A stretch of DNA of 64,000 nucleotides from DASUAS01 sp963819475 (GCA_963819475.1 CAWFWE010000008.1:310001-374000); one strand, 5' to 3'; positions 1 through 9,621 are shown, counted from the stretch's first letter. Notes: generated by a model not told the origin, from the letters alone. Numbers and translations are program-made.

Positions 1-2089
1 AGCTGACCGTTCTCGTCGTAGACCGCGCGTTCGTACAGCACGCCGCCGACGCCCTGCGCGACACCACCTGCGATCTGGCCCTCGACGATCATCGGGTTGA
101 TCAACGCGCCGCAGTCCTCCACCACGAGGTAGCGGTCGATCGCGACCCGTCCCGTGCGCGGGTCGACCTCGACCCAGCAGCAATGCGTCGCCTGTGACCA
201 GCCGCCCTCGGGGATGGCGAAGTCGAAGCTCGCCTCGATGCCGGGTGCGGTGCCGGCCGGGAGGAGCGCGGTCGAGCGATAGGCGACGTTCGCGATGTCA
301 CCGAGGGGTCGGCGCGACGCGGGCACGCCGCGCACGGCAACGGTGCCGTCGACGAGCTCGACGTCGGCCGGGTCGGCTTCGAGCAGGTGGGCGGCGAGGC
401 CGGTCACCTGCTCTCGGATATCGGCCACGACGCCGATCACGGCCCCGCTGGCAAGCGTCGCGGCGCGGCTGCCGCCCGTCCCGACCAGGTTGAACGGCGT
501 CACCTGGGTGTCGCCGGCGACGATGCGGACCCCCTCGAGCGGCACCCCGAGCTCGTCGGCGGCCAGCTGGGCCAGCGTGGTGTGGTGACCCTGGCCGTGG
601 GGCGACTGGCTGGTGAAGACGGTCAGCGAGCCGTCGGGCTCGAGGCGGGCGGTCGCCCGCTGCCGCGCTCCGAGGCGCGGCGCCCGCGCCGAGCGCCCGT
701 GTGTAGTCGGGTGGACCAGGGGAGGGCTCCACGAACGTGGCGAACCCGAAACCCCGGTAGCGCCCCGCCTCCCGCGCCCGCTGCTGGTCGCGCCGGAACC
801 CGTCGGGATCGGCGCGTGCCATGGCGGCCTCGAACGTCTCGCGCGGTGACGTGCGCGAAGGAGACGTCGGTGGCGAGGCGGGTCGGGAACTCGTCGGACG
901 CGAGCAGGTTGCGCCGCCGGACCACCTCGGGCGGGAGGCCGATGTCGGCGGCGATCTCGTCGAGCATGCGCTCACGAACGAATGTCTCCGCTTCCCAGGG
1001 CCCGCGGTACGCCACGTAGGTGGCCTTGTTGGTGGCGACGACCTTCACGTCGAACTCGAGGTCACGCAACCGGTACGCGCCCGGGAACAGCACGCGCACG
1101 ATCGTCGGGAAGATCGTCGGCGGCAACGTCGTGAGCTGGTACGCGCCCTGATCGAACACCATGGCCACGCGTACCGCCCGCACGGTGCCGTCGGCGTCGT
1201 ACGCGGCCTCCACGTCGAAGCGCTCCTCGCGCGCCTGCCCGGCGGCCTGCAGGTTCTCGAGCCGGTCCTCGATCCATTTCACCGGCCGGCCGAGCAGGAC
1301 GCCCGCCGCGCACACCGCGACGTCCTCGCGGCTGACGTAGGCCTTCTGCCCGAAGGACCCACCCACGTCGTCGGTGCGGACGTGGAACCGGTGCGCGGGG
1401 ATGCCGAGCAGCTCGGCGACGAACAGGCGGAGGCCGTGGGGGTTCTGGTGCGCGGCGTGGTACGTGAGGTCACCCGTGTCGGGGGAGTGGTCGACCAGAC
1501 CGGCCCGGCCCTCGAGGGGAGCGTTGCATTGGCGGTGCTGGGAGAAGCGCCAGCGGGCCTGCCGTTCGGCCCGGGCGAACCGCGCGTCCGGCTCGCCGTA
1601 GACCCAGTGGCCCTCGAACATCACGTTGTGCCCGACCTCGTCGAAGATGGCGGGCGCGCCGGGTGCCACCGCGGTGTCGACGTCGGCGAGCACGGGGAGC
1701 GGGTCGTACTGCACCTCGACGAGCTCGCACGCGTCCTCCGCGACGGACCGACTCGACGCCACGACCAGAGCGACGGGATCACCGACGAAGCGCACGCGGT
1801 CGCTCGCCAGGGGTCCGAACGACGGCGTGCGCAACCCGTCCGGTCCGGAACCGCGCATGATGCCCACCACGCCCTCGAGGTCGGTGGCGGTGAACACCGC
1901 GTCGACGCCGGGCACGCCGCGCGCTCGCGTCGTGTCGACGGCCGTGACGCGGGCGTGCGCGACCGGGCTCCGCGTGAACGCCGCGTGCCGGAGCCCGGGA
2001 GGGTTCACGTCGTCGACGAAGCGCCCCCGACCTCGCAGCAGCCGGGCGTCCTCCACGCGTGGCACCCGCGCCCCGACCAGCCGGCTCAT
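1..2089 (-). CDS. xanthine dehydrogenase/CoxL-family molybdopterin-binding subunit, partial, two frameshifts
   Basis: Large molybdenum-cofactor subunit of the CO dehydrogenase/aldehyde oxidase family, which hydroxylates aldehydes, heterocycles or similar substrates. The N-terminus (RVEDARLLRGRGRFVDD) starts at an ATG at 2089; GGSFGQKAYVSREDVAV is typical cofactor-binding sequence. The active-site loop reads VAYRGPWEAE, so it resembles form II/aldehyde oxidase types (AYRGAGR) and not the AYRCSFR loop of true CO dehydrogenase. The reading frame changes near 841-846 and again near 674-690. Frames then continue family-like sequence (ETFEAAMARAD, then LEPDGSLTVFTSQSPHGQG), so this is one gene. It runs off the left edge at AQGVGGVLYERAVY. 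No small or FAD subunit gene lies upstream. The frameshifts are probably sequence errors. Confidence 0.85.
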
Positions 2090-2177
2090 GCGCCCGCCGT
2101 CTCCCGCTGCACCGCAGGCCCCCCGTGCGCTCGTCGACTGCCGGGGCCCACGGTATCTGTACCAAGATGGGCGGCCG

Positions 2178-2900
2178 GTGAGGTCCAGGTCGGCGTTGGT
2201 GGTCGGGGGTTCCGGCGGAATCGGGTTGGCGGTCGCCCGCGGCTGCGCGGCGGAGTCGCTCGGGGTGACGCTGGTCGCCCGTCGGCAGGGCCGGCTCGAC
2301 CGGGCCACCGCGTCGCTCGGTGACGCGGTCAGGGTCGCGGCGGTGGTGGCCGACGCCGGGAGCCCGGTCGCGCTCGACCGGGCGGTGGCGGAGCACGAGC
2401 GGGTGCACGGCGGCCTCGACCTCGTCGTGGTCGCCGTCGGTGGCGGCCGCCCCGGCACCGCGGTCGAGACCTCGGCCGAGGACCTGACCGCGGCGTTGGA
2501 GCGCGACGTCGGCGTGCCCTGGCAGGTGCTCCGCTCGTCGATCGGTGCGCTCCGCGACACCGCGATGCGCCATGGCGTCGCCCGGTTCGTCGTGGTGGGA
2601 TCGGTGGCGGGCCTCATACCGGTTCCGGGCTTCGCGGCGTACAGCGCGGCCAAGGCGGCCTTGCGGTCGCTGGCACTGTCGGTCGAGCGCGACGAGGGTG
2701 GCGCGGGGATCCGCGCCACCGTGATCGAACCCGGGTACGTCGAGACTCCGCTCACCGCGACGATCCCGGTGCCGGCCGGCGACATGCTCGTGCCCGACGA
2801 CGTCGCGCACGCGGTCAGGTTCCTGTTGCACCTGTCACCGCGTGCGTCGGTCACCGAGCTGGTCCTGGGTCGCATCGGCGCGGGGCGGCACGAGCCGTGA
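2178..2900 (+). CDS. SDR family oxidoreductase
   Basis: Short-chain dehydrogenase/reductase of 240 residues, the family's usual length, predicted to oxidise a hydroxyl or reduce a keto group with NAD(P). The cofactor motif GGSGGIG is at residues 10-16, catalytic Ser about 142 (VVGSVAG) and Tyr155/Lys159 in YSAAK. The start is a GTG at 2178, because the sequence before it has no family similarity and the fold begins at once. It is the first gene of a tightly coupled operon; its TGA overlaps the GTG of the acyl-CoA ligase gene. By context it acts on a CoA thioester intermediate or its free-acid precursor; the substrate is unknown. Confidence 0.88.
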   Translation: MRSRSALVVGGSGGIGLAVARGCAAESLGVTLVARRQGRLDRATASLGDAVRVAAVVADAGSPVALDRAVAEHERVHGGLDLVVVAVGGGRPGTAVETSAEDLTAALERDVGVPWQVLRSSIGALRDTAMRHGVARFVVVGSVAGLIPVPGFAAYSAAKAALRSLALSVERDEGGAGIRATVIEPGYVETPLTATIPVPAGDMLVPDDVAHAVRFLLHLSPRASVTELVLGRIGAGRHEP

Positions 2901-4480
2901 GCGAGTTGCGCAACCTGGTGACGCCGGACCACCGCCGGCTCGCGTACCTCGCGTCCGGCGTCTGGGATGGCACCACACTGCCCGGACAGGTCGCCGCGCA
3001 CACGACGGCGCGACCCGACGGGCGCGCCGTGCTCGACGAGCACGGCGCCCACCTCACCTACGGGGACCTGTGGGCTCGCGCGGCCTCCGTCGCCGGCTTC
3101 CTGGGCGAGCAGGACATCGGTGCCGGCGACGTCGTGTCGGTCCAGCTGCCGAACCGCCTCGAGACCGCCGTCGTGGCGCTCGGAGTCCTGGCTTCGGGCG
3201 CGGTGATCAACCCGCTGCTCCCGAACTACCGGGGCCACGAGCTTGCGCACGTGTTCCAGACCGCACGGCCCCGCGCCATCTTCGCTCCCGGTACGTACCG
3301 CGAGTTCGACCACGAGCGGCTCGTCGCCGACACCGCGGCGCGCACGGGCGTGAACCCGGTACACGTGGTGTGCGACCGGTCGCCAGCGGTCGGCGTCGCG
3401 CTCGACGACGTGCTGGCGCGCGGGGGCGCGTCCGGTCCGATCCCCGAGCGCGACGCCGCCGCGGTGTCCGAGCTGATCTTCACGTCGGGCACGGAGGCGA
3501 CGCCCAAGGCGATCATGCACACCGAGCAGACGACCAATTTCAGCGTGCGCGTCGCGGCCACCGCCATGCAGATCACCGACGAGGACGTGGTCTGGATGCC
3601 GTCGCCGCTCGGGCACAGCACCGGGTTCAACTACGGCCTCCGGTTCGCGCTCTATCACGGCCTGCCCCTCGTGCTCCAGGACCGGTGGGACGCGGTGGTG
3701 GCGGCTGACGTCGTGCAGCGGGAGCGGTGCTCGTACACGCTCGCGGCGACGACGTTCCTGCGCGAGCTGGTGGCCGAGTCGGCGCGTCGCGGCGCGCGCC
3801 TCGACGTGCTCCGCTGCTTCGGTTGCGGCGGCGCACCGGTCCCGCCCGCGCTGGTCGAGGAGGCCGAGACCCATGGGATCCGCGCGCTGCGCCTCTACGG
3901 CTCCACCGAGGCGCTCGTCGCGACCTGGAACCGTCCGGACGCGTCGCGTGACGCCCGCGTGCACACCGATGGCACCCCGATGACCGGGGTCGAGATCGAG
4001 CTACGCGAGGAGGAGATCTTCGTCCGCGGACCGAACACGTGCGTCGGCTTCTTCGCCGATCCGGACCGCACCGCCGCGACCTTCGACGAGGAGGGCTGGG
4101 TGCGCTCGGGCGACCTCGCCACGCTCGACCGCCGGCAGCAGCTCACCATCGTCGGCCGGAAGAAGGAGCTGATCATCCGGGGCGGGATGAACATCACGCC
4201 GCGCGAGCTGGAGGACCTGGTCAACGGGTTCGCCGAGGTGGCGACGGTCGCGGTGGTCGGCACCGCCGACGAGCGGCTCGGCGAGGTCGTCTGTGCGTGC
4301 GTGGTGTTGCATCCGGGCACCACCCTCGACCTCGAGACCGTGGTCGCGCGCCTCCGCGCCGCCGGCGTCGCCACCTACAAGCTCCCGCAACGGCTCGAGG
4401 TGCTCACCGAGCTACCGACCACCGCGTCGGGCAAGATCCAGAAGCACGAGATCCTTCGTCGCCTCGAGGAGCGCGCATGA
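2897..4480 (+). CDS. acyl-CoA synthetase (AMP-dependent, cyclohexanecarboxylate-CoA ligase-like)
   Basis: ANL-superfamily adenylating enzyme (527 residues) that would activate a carboxylic acid to its CoA thioester through an acyl-AMP. The phosphate-binding loop is at residues 195-206 as FTSGTEATPKAI, a variant of the usual YTSGTTGxPKG. Later motifs are YGSTE, GWVRSGD, GRKKELIIRGGMNI and the C-terminal catalytic lysine in ASGKIQK. The SGTExxPKAxMHT loop reminds me of ligases acting on cyclic or aromatic acids, but that is recall and not a comparison. It starts at a GTG overlapping the SDR stop and ends overlapping the ATG of the crotonase gene, so translation is coupled. It is the likely entry enzyme of this operon. 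Confidence 0.9.
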   Translation: MSELRNLVTPDHRRLAYLASGVWDGTTLPGQVAAHTTARPDGRAVLDEHGAHLTYGDLWARAASVAGFLGEQDIGAGDVVSVQLPNRLETAVVALGVLASGAVINPLLPNYRGHELAHVFQTARPRAIFAPGTYREFDHERLVADTAARTGVNPVHVVCDRSPAVGVALDDVLARGGASGPIPERDAAAVSELIFTSGTEATPKAIMHTEQTTNFSVRVAATAMQITDEDVVWMPSPLGHSTGFNYGLRFALYHGLPLVLQDRWDAVVAADVVQRERCSYTLAATTFLRELVAESARRGARLDVLRCFGCGGAPVPPALVEEAETHGIRALRLYGSTEALVATWNRPDASRDARVHTDGTPMTGVEIELREEEIFVRGPNTCVGFFADPDRTAATFDEEGWVRSGDLATLDRRQQLTIVGRKKELIIRGGMNITPRELEDLVNGFAEVATVAVVGTADERLGEVVCACVVLHPGTTLDLETVVARLRAAGVATYKLPQRLEVLTELPTTASGKIQKHEILRRLEERA

Positions 4481-5298
4481 CCCCGCCCGAATCCGGCCCC
4501 CTCGTCACCCGGCGCCACGCCGTGGAGGGCACTGATCATGTGGCGGTGACGCTGGTGCTGAACCGACCCGAGCAGCTCAACGCGATCGACTGGCCGATGC
4601 TCGACGCGATCGACGCCGCCCTCGACGACCTCGCCGACGACCGCGCGGTGCGCGGCGTCCTCGTGACCGGTGCCGGTCGCGCGTTCTCGGCGGGCGGGGA
4701 TCTCGTCGGCTATCAGACGCTCCAACGCGACCGCGAGCGGTTCCCGCGCTTCGTCGCCGAGCTGCACCGCATCTTCGGCCGCCTGCGCAGCCTGCCGGTG
4801 CCGGTGGTGGCCCTGGTGAACGGCGTCGCGGCCGCCGGCGGCCTGGAGCTCCTCCTCAACTGTGACTTCGCCCTCGCCGCGCGCTCGGCCCGCATCGGCG
4901 ATGCCCACCTCAACTTCGGGCAGATGGGTGGCGGCGGCGCGCTCACGCTCCTGCCGCGGGCGGTGGGCAGGGCCCGGGCCAGCGAGCTGGTGTTCACCGG
5001 CCGGTTCCTCGACGCCACCGAAGCTGCGGAGTGGGGCCTGGTCAACGGGGTGGTTGACGACGACGCGCTCGCGGGCGCGGGCGCCGCGTTGGTGGCGAGC
5101 TTCGCGACCAAGAGCCCACTGGCGATGGCGAATGCCAAAGACGTGATGACCTCGCTCTGGGACGACAACGGCAGCGTCGCGGCCGGGTTGCGCTACGAAC
5201 GGGAACGGAACTCGTACTACTGCCTGACCTCGGACGATGCGGTCGAAGGACTCGCCGCCTTCGCGGAGAAGCGGCCGCCGGAGTTCCGGGGCTCGTGA
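4477..5298 (+). CDS. enoyl-CoA hydratase/isomerase (crotonase) family protein
   Basis: Crotonase-fold protein of 273 residues. The oxyanion-hole segments are visible: AFSAGGD at 69-75 and the block GGLELLLNCD at 121-130, which carries Glu124, equivalent to the first catalytic glutamate. The second glutamate of true hydratases (GQPE) is replaced by GDAH, so simple hydration is doubtful; isomerase, dehalogenase, hydrolase or C-C bond-cleaving activity is possible. The ATG at 4477 overlaps the ligase stop, and the TGA overlaps the GTG of the DUF35 gene. It acts after CoA activation in the same operon. Confidence 0.88.
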   Translation: MTPPESGPLVTRRHAVEGTDHVAVTLVLNRPEQLNAIDWPMLDAIDAALDDLADDRAVRGVLVTGAGRAFSAGGDLVGYQTLQRDRERFPRFVAELHRIFGRLRSLPVPVVALVNGVAAAGGLELLLNCDFALAARSARIGDAHLNFGQMGGGGALTLLPRAVGRARASELVFTGRFLDATEAAEWGLVNGVVDDDALAGAGAALVASFATKSPLAMANAKDVMTSLWDDNGSVAAGLRYERERNSYYCLTSDDAVEGLAAFAEKRPPEFRGS

Positions 5299-5696
5299 CC
5301 CTCCCCGCGCCGGTGCCCGACGAGGACACCCGGCCCTTCCTCGATGCGCTCCGCCGCCACATCGTCGTCGTCCAGCAGTGCGACGCGTGCGGGCGTGTCC
5401 GCTTTCCGCCCATGCCCGCGTGTCCGTGGTGCGGCGCGCCCGATGCTCACTGGATCACTGCATCGGGGGACGGGCACGTGTACTCGTGGGTCGGCGTGCG
5501 GCGCGCGCTCACGCCCGGGCTCGAAGCAGAGGTGCCGTACACGATCGCCACCGTCGATCTCGCCGAAGGCGCCCGCGTGTTCGGCCGGCTCGAGGGCCCC
5601 GAGCCGAGGTCGCCCGGTGCCGCGGTCACCGCGAACTTCGTGGATCACGACGACTGGACCGAGCTGCGCTTCCGGCCGGTCGAGGTGGACGAGTGA
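5295..5696 (+). CDS. DUF35 OB-fold/zinc-ribbon protein (thiolase partner)
   Basis: A 133-residue acyl-CoA-associated protein. An N-terminal zinc ribbon shows the two CxxC knuckles, CDACG and CPWCG, and is followed by an OB-fold (GDGHVYSWVGVRR onward). DUF35 proteins form complexes with thiolase-like proteins; in steroid side-chain catabolism the ChsH2 DUF35 domain binds the Ltp2 aldolase. Here the next gene is exactly such a thiolase-like protein, with a GTGA overlap. I infer a two-subunit retro-aldolase or lyase. Confidence 0.9.
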   Translation: MTLPAPVPDEDTRPFLDALRRHIVVVQQCDACGRVRFPPMPACPWCGAPDAHWITASGDGHVYSWVGVRRALTPGLEAEVPYTIATVDLAEGARVFGRLEGPEPRSPGAAVTANFVDHDDWTELRFRPVEVDE

Positions 5697-6850
5697 GCGA
5701 CGGGCGCTCGGCCGCGGTGGTCGGCGTCGGCTACACGCCGTTCTCCCGCGACTCCGGACGATCGGTGCTCGATCTCGCACGCGCGGCCTCGGCCGATGCG
5801 CTCGCCGACGCGGGATTGCGGGGCGCCGACGTCGACGGGATCGGCAGCTTCATGGTGATGCACGACTCGGTGAAGTGCCAGGCCGTCGCCACCACGCTGG
5901 CGGTGCCGGGGCTGCGGTGGTCGGTCGACCTCGACCTGGGCGGGCAGGCACCCTGCCACCTCGTGGGCCTGGCGGCCTCGGCGATCGAGTCGGGGCACGC
6001 CGACGTGGTCGTCCTCTACCGCGCGATGAACGGCCGATCGGGCCCGCGGGTCGGCACCATGACCTTCGATGGACCGGCCGCGTCGTGGCGCTATCCGATC
6101 GGGTACGACGCGTACCTCATGTACGTGGCGATGTGGGCCCAGCGGTTCCTCGCCGAGACCGGGCAGGGCGGCGAGGACCTCGGCGCGGTGGCCGTCGCCC
6201 AACGCGCGTACGCCGTCGACAACGAGCGTGCCGTGCGTCGCCGTCCGTTGACCACGGACGAGTACGCGGCCGCGCCCGTCGTGGTGTCCCCGTTCCGTGC
6301 CGACGACTGCACCATCGAGGTCGACGGTGCGTCCGCGCTGGTGCTCACGACCGTCGACCGGGCGCGGGACCTCGCGCGTCCGCCGGTGCTGGTCGCCTCC
6401 TCCGCGTACCGCGCCGGACCGCGCTCAGGGCTCGACATCGGCGACCATCTGCTGTGGGACGACTACACGCGCAACTACACCGGCCTCCTGCGCGAGGAGC
6501 TCTTCGCCCGCGCCGGTCTGGCGTCGGGCGACGTCGACCTGGCCGAGATCTACGACTGCTTCTCGAGCACGGTGCTCATGGGGCTCGAGGGGATGGGCTT
6601 CTGCGAGCGGGGCGGCTCGGGCGCGTTCGTGCGCAGCGGTGCCACCCGGCGCGACGGCGCGCTCCCGGTGAACACGCACGGCGGGCTCCTGGCGGAGGGC
6701 TACCTGCACGGGATGAACACGGTGGCGGAGGCGGTCCTCCAGGTGCAGGGCCGGGGTGGGGTTCGTCAGGCGCCGAGGCACGAGGTGTGCGCGGTCACGT
6801 CGGGGGCGTTGATGGACGGTTCGGCGCTCGTGTTGACCGCGGATCGATGA
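5693..6850 (+). CDS. thiolase-like protein (lipid-transfer/aldolase type)
   Basis: A 385-residue thiolase-superfamily protein of the non-specific lipid-transfer/Ltp2 type. The position of the thiolase nucleophilic cysteine, judged by spacing to AASAIESG, is a glycine in GGQAPC, so it is unlikely to be a classical thiolase. The C-terminal block NTHGGLLAEGYLHGMN replaces the thiolase GHPxG motif. EIYDCFSSTVLMG is also typical of this group. It overlaps the DUF35 gene by four bases, and the pair probably forms one heteromeric C-C lyase on a CoA thioester. Start GTG 5693. Confidence 0.88.
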   Translation: MSDGRSAAVVGVGYTPFSRDSGRSVLDLARAASADALADAGLRGADVDGIGSFMVMHDSVKCQAVATTLAVPGLRWSVDLDLGGQAPCHLVGLAASAIESGHADVVVLYRAMNGRSGPRVGTMTFDGPAASWRYPIGYDAYLMYVAMWAQRFLAETGQGGEDLGAVAVAQRAYAVDNERAVRRRPLTTDEYAAAPVVVSPFRADDCTIEVDGASALVLTTVDRARDLARPPVLVASSAYRAGPRSGLDIGDHLLWDDYTRNYTGLLREELFARAGLASGDVDLAEIYDCFSSTVLMGLEGMGFCERGGSGAFVRSGATRRDGALPVNTHGGLLAEGYLHGMNTVAEAVLQVQGRGGVRQAPRHEVCAVTSGALMDGSALVLTADR

Positions 6851-7146
6851 GCGCGCTGCTGATCGTGGTGATCGACGTCGACCCCGAGCACGAGGCCGAG
6901 TTCAACCGCTGGTACGACGAGGAGCACATCCCGGAGAAGCGGGCGACGCCGGGCTTCCGATCGGCGCGCCGCTACGCGAGCCACGACCGGCCGGGGCGGT
7001 ACCTCGCGCTCTACGAGGTCGACGACGCCGACGTCGTCACCAGCCCCGAGTACATGGCGCAGCCGATGAGCGAGTGGGCGCAGGTCGTGATGGCCACCTG
7101 GCATCTCGTCGAGCGGTCGGTGTGGTCGGAGCTCGCCGACGGGTAG
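6847..7146 (+). CDS. small dimeric alpha/beta-barrel protein (DUF4286/EthD-like)
   Basis: A 99-residue protein with the N-terminal pattern IVVIDVDPEHEAEFNRWYDE and then EHIPE, seen in small ferredoxin-like dimeric-barrel proteins near degradation genes. No catalytic function can be assigned. It is the last gene of the operon; its ATG overlaps the thiolase-like stop codon, so it is translated with the catabolic enzymes. It may be an isomerase, a cyclase-like enzyme or a ligand-binding accessory protein. Confidence 0.8.
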   Translation: MSALLIVVIDVDPEHEAEFNRWYDEEHIPEKRATPGFRSARRYASHDRPGRYLALYEVDDADVVTSPEYMAQPMSEWAQVVMATWHLVERSVWSELADG

Positions 7147-7181
7147 ACGCCGCGGAGCGACGGACGGAGTGCCGGGTCGCC

Positions 7182-7937
7182 CTACGACACCACGTCGGCT
7201 CGCGCCGCCATGATCGCGCCGAGGCGCGACTCGACCTCCGGGATGTGGTGATCGTCGGTGAAGACATACGGGCGACCGAGACGGATCGCGTCGACGACGT
7301 TCGCCGCCACCTGGGCGGGTCCCACCGTCCCGAGCGGATTGAGCGCGGTCTTGATCATGCCGGGCATCACCACGCTGACGCCGACGGGTGCGTCGATCGC
7401 CGCGAGCTCGGCGCGCAAGCCGTCGGAGAGGCCGAGCACGGCGTGCTTCGAGGCGGTGTAGGGCCCGATGCCCGGGATGGCGGTCACCGCGGCCATCGAC
7501 GCGGTGTTCACCACGTGCCCGGGCTCGCCCGACGCGAGGATGCGGGGGACGAACGAGTGGATCCCGTGGATCACACCCCACAGATCGACGTCGATCACGC
7601 GGTGCCATTCGGACAGCGGCAGCTCCCAGGAGTTGCCCTGCACGACGATGCCGGCGTTGTTGACGGCGACGTGCAGCTTCCCGAAGTGCTCCATGGCGGC
7701 ATCGGCGGCGCGCTCGACGGCATGGGGATCGGTGACGTCGACCACCAATGCCCGCACGTCGGCCCCGCCATCGGCGAGGCGTTCGGCGTGCGAGGCGACG
7801 AGCGCGTCGTCGCGGTCGGTCATGAGCACCCGCATGCCCGCCGCGACGAACGCCTCGGTGATCGCCAGTCCGATCCCACTCGCCGCGCCGGTCACCACTG
7901 CGTTCCGGTCCGTGAGGTCGTACAGATCTGTCGTCAT
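7182..7937 (-). CDS. SDR family NAD(P)-dependent oxidoreductase
   Basis: Classical SDR of 251 residues: TGAASGIG cofactor loop near residue 16, NNAG, catalytic Ser in NTASMAA and YTASK. The C-terminus lacks the usual DGG motif and ends in a FTDDHHIPEVESR tail, as in larger 'classical' SDRs acting on bulky substrates. An unusually good ribosome binding site (GAGGAGGG, nine bases before the ATG) precedes it, with TAGCGT further upstream as a possible -10 box. It is convergent with the acyl-CoA operon (35 nt gap) and stands alone. Confidence 0.88.
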   Translation of the reverse strand: MTTDLYDLTDRNAVVTGAASGIGLAITEAFVAAGMRVLMTDRDDALVASHAERLADGGADVRALVVDVTDPHAVERAADAAMEHFGKLHVAVNNAGIVVQGNSWELPLSEWHRVIDVDLWGVIHGIHSFVPRILASGEPGHVVNTASMAAVTAIPGIGPYTASKHAVLGLSDGLRAELAAIDAPVGVSVVMPGMIKTALNPLGTVGPAQVAANVVDAIRLGRPYVFTDDHHIPEVESRLGAIMAARADVVS

Positions 7938-8073
7938 CGCAGGCGCCCTCCTCTGTGACCGCAGGGGCGGACGCTAGCCCAAGCCCGTAGCAGTGAAATG
8001 AGGCCCGCAGGTCCGCAGCTCGGGGCGAACCTGCCGAGGCAACGTCGCCGGCCGCTCGAGCGTCGATTGGTCG

Positions 8074-8571
8074 ATGAAGCACCGCATCCTCGTGTTCGCT
8101 GCGATCGTGCTCGGCATCGCGCTCGTTCCCGCGACGGCGTGGGCCAAGGGAGCCAAGGACGTCACCATCAGCGGTCCGGGCCTGCACCGGCCCGTCACCG
8201 TCGAGAACACCGTGGGTCCGCACGTCGTCGAGGTCAACCGCCTCGCAGAGGCGACCGGCTTGTTCTACGCCGCCTTCCGCACGAAGCCGAGCCCCATAAC
8301 CCGCGTCCGGCCCACGGGCAGGTTGGGTCCCCGCTATCGGGCCGTCTACGAGCTCTACGCGTCCGAAGCCACCACCGTCACCATCCGCCAAGACCTCTAC
8401 CCGTTCGCGGCCGCGGGGTTCGTCAGCTACACCCCGCCCGGCCAGCGTGCTCTGCAGAAGACCGCGACGAGCGGTTGGTACGTGACCAGCGACACCTCCA
8501 AAAGCGGCATCGACAGTCTTCGTGCGACCGGCATGCTCGTCGCACTCGGTGTGCCGGACCAGCAGCCGTAG
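8074..8571 (+). CDS. hypothetical secreted protein
   Basis: A 165-residue protein with a clear Sec signal peptide: Met-Lys-His-Arg, a hydrophobic run to about residue 20, and an AWA cleavage site before KGAKD. The mature part includes a region resembling beta-rich domains, GLHRPVTVENTVGPHVVEVN and YRAVYELYA. I do not recognise a family. It is divergent from the SDR gene across a 136-base gap in which I see no strong promoter facing it. Probably exported and bound or free outside the membrane. Confidence 0.68.
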   Translation: MKHRILVFAAIVLGIALVPATAWAKGAKDVTISGPGLHRPVTVENTVGPHVVEVNRLAEATGLFYAAFRTKPSPITRVRPTGRLGPRYRAVYELYASEATTVTIRQDLYPFAAAGFVSYTPPGQRALQKTATSGWYVTSDTSKSGIDSLRATGMLVALGVPDQQP

Positions 8572-8704
8572 AGATGGCGTCCCGACGTCGGCGACTGCTC
8601 GACGTTTGACGATGACGTGGTGCGCGATCGAAGCTACGGGCCACCCGCGTCCGCAGGACCCGAGCCTCACCGACGCGCCGCGATGCTCGACCAGGTATGC
8701 GTTC
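8572..8704. other. intergenic spacer, no feature seen
   Basis: These 133 bases separate the secreted protein from the methyltransferase. Family-like methyltransferase sequence begins only at MADRNDLEFTYSL, so an open extension upstream is not taken as coding. I see no hairpin or convincing promoter. Confidence 0.4.
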
Positions 8705-9604
8705 ATGGCTGACCGGAACGACCTCGAGTTCACCTATTCGTTGATCGACCGCGTGTTCCGGCTGAGCATGGGAGAGCTGGCGGACTTCAGCGGCGCCATG
8801 TACGACGGTGATTTCTCGCTCACCCTCGAAGAGGCTCAGACCCGCAAGCACGACTACATCGTCGAGCGGCTCGGCATCGGACCGGGCCGGCGCATGCTCG
8901 ACCTCGGCTGTGGGTGGGGCCCGTTGCTCGACGTCGTTCGGCGGCGTGACGCCAATGGCGTCGGGGTCACGCTCTCCTCGGCCCAGCTCGCGGCGTGCCG
9001 TCGCAACGGTCTCGACGTCCACCTCTTCGATGGCCGGCTCCTCACGCCCGAGACCTTCGGTCCCTTCCACGCCGTGGCCAGCCTCGGCGCCTTCGAGCAC
9101 TTCTGTTCTCCGGAGCAGTACCGGGCAGGACAGCAGGAGTCGGGCTACCGCGACGTCTTCGCCCGCGTTGCGAGCGTGCTCCCCGACACCGGCCGCTTCT
9201 ACCTGCAGACGATGGTGTTCGGACGGAACATGATCCCGCTCGACGACGTCGACATCGATGCCCCGCGCGAGTCCGACGCGTGGTACCTCGCACTGCTGGG
9301 CCGCCAGTTCCCCGGTTCGTGGCTTCCGCTGGGGCTGGAACAGATCGTCGAGTGTGCCGAGCCGCACTTCCGCCTCGTGTCGAGCTCGAACGGCCGGCTC
9401 GACTACATCGAGACCATCCGCCAGTGGCGAAAGCGGTTCGCGGCGCCGGGCGTCAGGAAATCACTGCTCAAGCTCCGGCTCGCCCCCCGCTGGCTCACCA
9501 GCGCCGACTTCCGGCTCGCGTTCACCTCGGGCGTGAGCGCCAATAGCGTGTGCTTCGAGCGTGAGCTGCTGGACCACTACCGACTCGTGTTCGAGAAGCG
9601 CTGA
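8705..9604 (+). CDS. SAM-dependent methyltransferase, cyclopropane-fatty-acid synthase-like
   Basis: A 299-residue class I methyltransferase. The SAM-binding motif LDLGCGWGP lies at residues 65-73, followed by the acidic strand end and GVTLSSAQL, as in the CFA/mycolic-acid methyltransferase family. The family signature upstream (MYDGDFSLTLEEAQ, then KHDYI) is present. It is shorter than true CFA synthases (about 400 residues), so it may methylate a lipid or small molecule. The ATG at 8705 is chosen because the homologous region begins there. The following gene is on the other strand. Confidence 0.85.
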   Translation: MADRNDLEFTYSLIDRVFRLSMGELADFSGAMYDGDFSLTLEEAQTRKHDYIVERLGIGPGRRMLDLGCGWGPLLDVVRRRDANGVGVTLSSAQLAACRRNGLDVHLFDGRLLTPETFGPFHAVASLGAFEHFCSPEQYRAGQQESGYRDVFARVASVLPDTGRFYLQTMVFGRNMIPLDDVDIDAPRESDAWYLALLGRQFPGSWLPLGLEQIVECAEPHFRLVSSSNGRLDYIETIRQWRKRFAAPGVRKSLLKLRLAPRWLTSADFRLAFTSGVSANSVCFERELLDHYRLVFEKR

Positions 9605-9621
9605 CCCGGCGATGTTCGGAG

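Noticed and set aside
623..3964. A very long minus-strand open frame across the CoxL start, SDR and ligase genes
   Set aside because: Only its part below 2089 has family sequence; the rest is antisense to well-supported genes in GC-rich DNA.
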